5,719 nucleotides of DNA. Source: Mycoplasmatota bacterium (GTDB lineage Bacteria; Bacillota_I; Bacilli_A; RF39; UBA660). The translations under genes and the position numbers were made by a program. Below are positions 5,248 to 5,719 of the stretch, piece by piece. Under the pieces are notes generated by a model. The model was not told the origin of the DNA and ran no database searches. It saw only the letters and a program-made list of their open reading frames with translations. Within the stretch, counting starts at the first letter, position 1. Each line of letters begins with the position of its first letter. The stretch lies in assembly GCA_012510745.1 (NCBI GenBank), contig JAAZHK010000019.1, positions 1 through 5,719 on the forward strand, in the 5' to 3' direction.

Positions 5248-5279
5248 AACTAATGAATTAATCTCCATTAGTTCTTTTT
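5248..5279. repeat. Inverted repeat upstream of the HD-domain gene
   Basis: AACTAATG (5248-5255) and CATTAGTT (5266-5273) form a perfect 8-bp inverted repeat with a 10-nt spacer. On the plus strand it is followed by CTTTTT, giving a weak terminator shape, though no plus-strand gene leads into it. On the minus strand it lies about 38 bases upstream of the HD gene start and just upstream of a second TATAAT (5234-5239), so it could be an operator or a leader stem-loop. Confidence 0.55.
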
Positions 5280-5294
5280 ATGTTTGACTTGTTA

Positions 5295-5323
5295 ATTCTA
5301 GCACACTTTTTAAGAAAAAGCAA
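5295..5323 (-). promoter_or_regulatory. Candidate promoter for the HD-domain gene
   Basis: On the minus strand, TTGCTT (5318-5323) and TAGAAT (5295-5300) are 17 bases apart, and TGC precedes the -10 to make it extended. The -35 overlaps the T-tract of the upstream terminator, so one transcript would end where the next begins. The leader would be about 78 nt and include the inverted repeat at 5248-5273. A TATAAT at 5234-5239 is an alternative without a clear -35. Confidence 0.4.
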
Positions 5324-5348
5324 ATAAAGAGGGAATAATTTCCCTCTT
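5315..5348 (-). terminator. Intrinsic terminator after the ComEC-like gene or a small RNA
   Basis: A perfect 9-bp stem AAGAGGGAA/TTCCCTCTT (arms 5340-5348 and 5327-5335) with a 4-nt loop is followed on the minus strand by TATTTGCTTTTT. It lies almost 190 bases after the ComEC-like stop codon, further than expected for a simple gene terminator. Confidence 0.8.
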
Positions 5349-5415
5349 ATCTATATAAACGCTAATGCGATTAGCGCTTACGGCTTACACTATTAACTTA
5401 CTAATATTCTATCGT
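5315..5415 (-). ncRNA. Candidate small structured RNA
   Basis: In this gene-free stretch the minus strand has a consensus TATAAT (5417-5422) with a poor -35, then two consecutive hairpins: a 7-bp stem CGCTAAT/ATTAGCG with a 3-nt loop (5358-5374), and the 9-bp terminator hairpin at 5327-5348. A transcript of about 95-100 nt from the TATAAT to the T-tract would fit a small RNA. I do not recognise it as SRP RNA, 6S, tmRNA, RNase P or a known riboswitch. It may simply be the structured 3' untranslated region of the ComEC-like gene. The rest of 5211-5534 shows no credible reading frame. Confidence 0.3.
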
Positions 5416-5534
5416 ATTATATTCACTTTAAAAAGTTTGCTCACTACAAGAGCCTTTGTTTATTAATTTAATTTATACACATAATATATTATCTATTTTG
5501 CTTTTATATTCATGTTTTTATTATTTAAATTATC

Positions 5535-5719
5535 TTAAGGTTCAAATGTTTTGATTTTATAACCTGTTTTAGTTATTTCTACTTTAATACTACCATCTTT
5601 ATCTGTTCTATATACATGACAATTATTTAAAATATTTAACACTGATTCTGTAGGATGACCATATCTATTATTCTTTCCATCTGAAATTATACAATTTTTA
5701 GGATTAATCTTATTTATAA
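5535..5719 (-). CDS. ComEC-like metallo-beta-lactamase-fold protein, C-terminal fragment
   Basis: A minus-strand frame enters from the right edge; 60 residues and a TAA stop at 5535-5537 are visible. The sequence IISDGKNNRYGHPTESVLNIL...VYRTDKDGSIKV carries the hallmark end of the ComEC/Rec2 beta-lactamase-like domain: S-x-G-x-N-N-R-Y-G-H-P, then V-L-x-x-L, then YRTDxDG. ComEC forms the DNA channel for natural transformation, and its C-terminal MBL domain is thought to degrade the non-transported strand. Stand-alone ComEC-like MBL hydrolases share this ending, so the full gene could be either. The usual Val before Gly in SVGxNN is Asp here. The start and membrane part lie outside the window. 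Confidence 0.85.
   Translation of the reverse strand, partial: INKINPKNCIISDGKNNRYGHPTESVLNILNNCHVYRTDKDGSIKVEITKTGYKIKTFEP

Noticed and set aside
5280..5327. 15-codon plus-strand frame starting ATGTTTGAC
   Set aside because: No ribosome binding site, and it overlaps the promoter and terminator of the minus-strand genes.
5481..5492. 12-bp palindrome ATAATATATTAT after the ComEC-like gene
   Set aside because: Made only of A and T in a very AT-rich region, with no T-tract or other context; likely chance.
1..5719. Recoded genetic code (UGA as Trp)
   Set aside because: All eight stops are TAA, which could hint at it, but the Trp codons checked are TGG and no in-frame TGA is needed; TAA preference is expected at this base composition.

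Overview
The window is very AT-rich and reads as an ordinary chromosomal stretch of a low-GC Gram-positive bacterium (Bacillota, Clostridia- or gut-Bacilli-like). Supporting signs are Shine-Dalgarno sequences of the AGGAGG / AGGTGAT type, sigma-A-like promoters, many short intrinsic terminators, tRNA genes that encode their CCA ends, and typical Bacillota protein families. All eight visible stop codons are TAA and every Trp codon I checked is TGG, so nothing points to a recoded genetic code. The exact species cannot be told from the sequence.

Layout. Positions 1-108 hold the 3' end of a plus-strand ferredoxin gene, closed by a strong hairpin terminator at 107-158 that it shares with a convergent minus-strand membrane gene (165-887, DUF5684-like with a 48-bp repeat and a zinc ribbon). 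Upstream of that, on the minus strand, come an RsuA/RluB-family pseudouridine synthase (1041-1760) and an unrecognised signal-anchored protein (1815-2261). A short divergent promoter region (2262-2364) separates these from the only complete plus-strand gene, a glycerophosphodiesterase-fold protein that has lost its catalytic residues (2365-3075).

From 3100 to the end everything is on the minus strand. In transcription order this half contains: the last 60 codons of a ComEC-like metallo-beta-lactamase-domain protein (5535-5719); a 324-base gene-free stretch with several hairpins, a terminator, a promoter and a possible small RNA; an HD-domain phosphohydrolase (4707-5210) whose terminator overlaps its stop codon; tRNA-Arg(CCT); a promoter and terminator-like leader; tyrosyl-tRNA synthetase; and tRNA-Thr(GGT), ending at a terminator shared with the plus-strand gene.

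Most genes are housekeeping: translation (tyrS, two tRNAs, 23S/16S rRNA pseudouridylation), electron transfer (ferredoxin) and DNA uptake or MBL hydrolysis (ComEC-like). The less ordinary parts are the degenerate GDPD paired divergently with the unknown secreted protein, the attenuator-like leader of tyrS that lacks a T-box, and the structured 5211-5534 intergenic region. I see no CRISPR array, insertion sequence, toxin-antitoxin pair, phage gene or clear new defence system.
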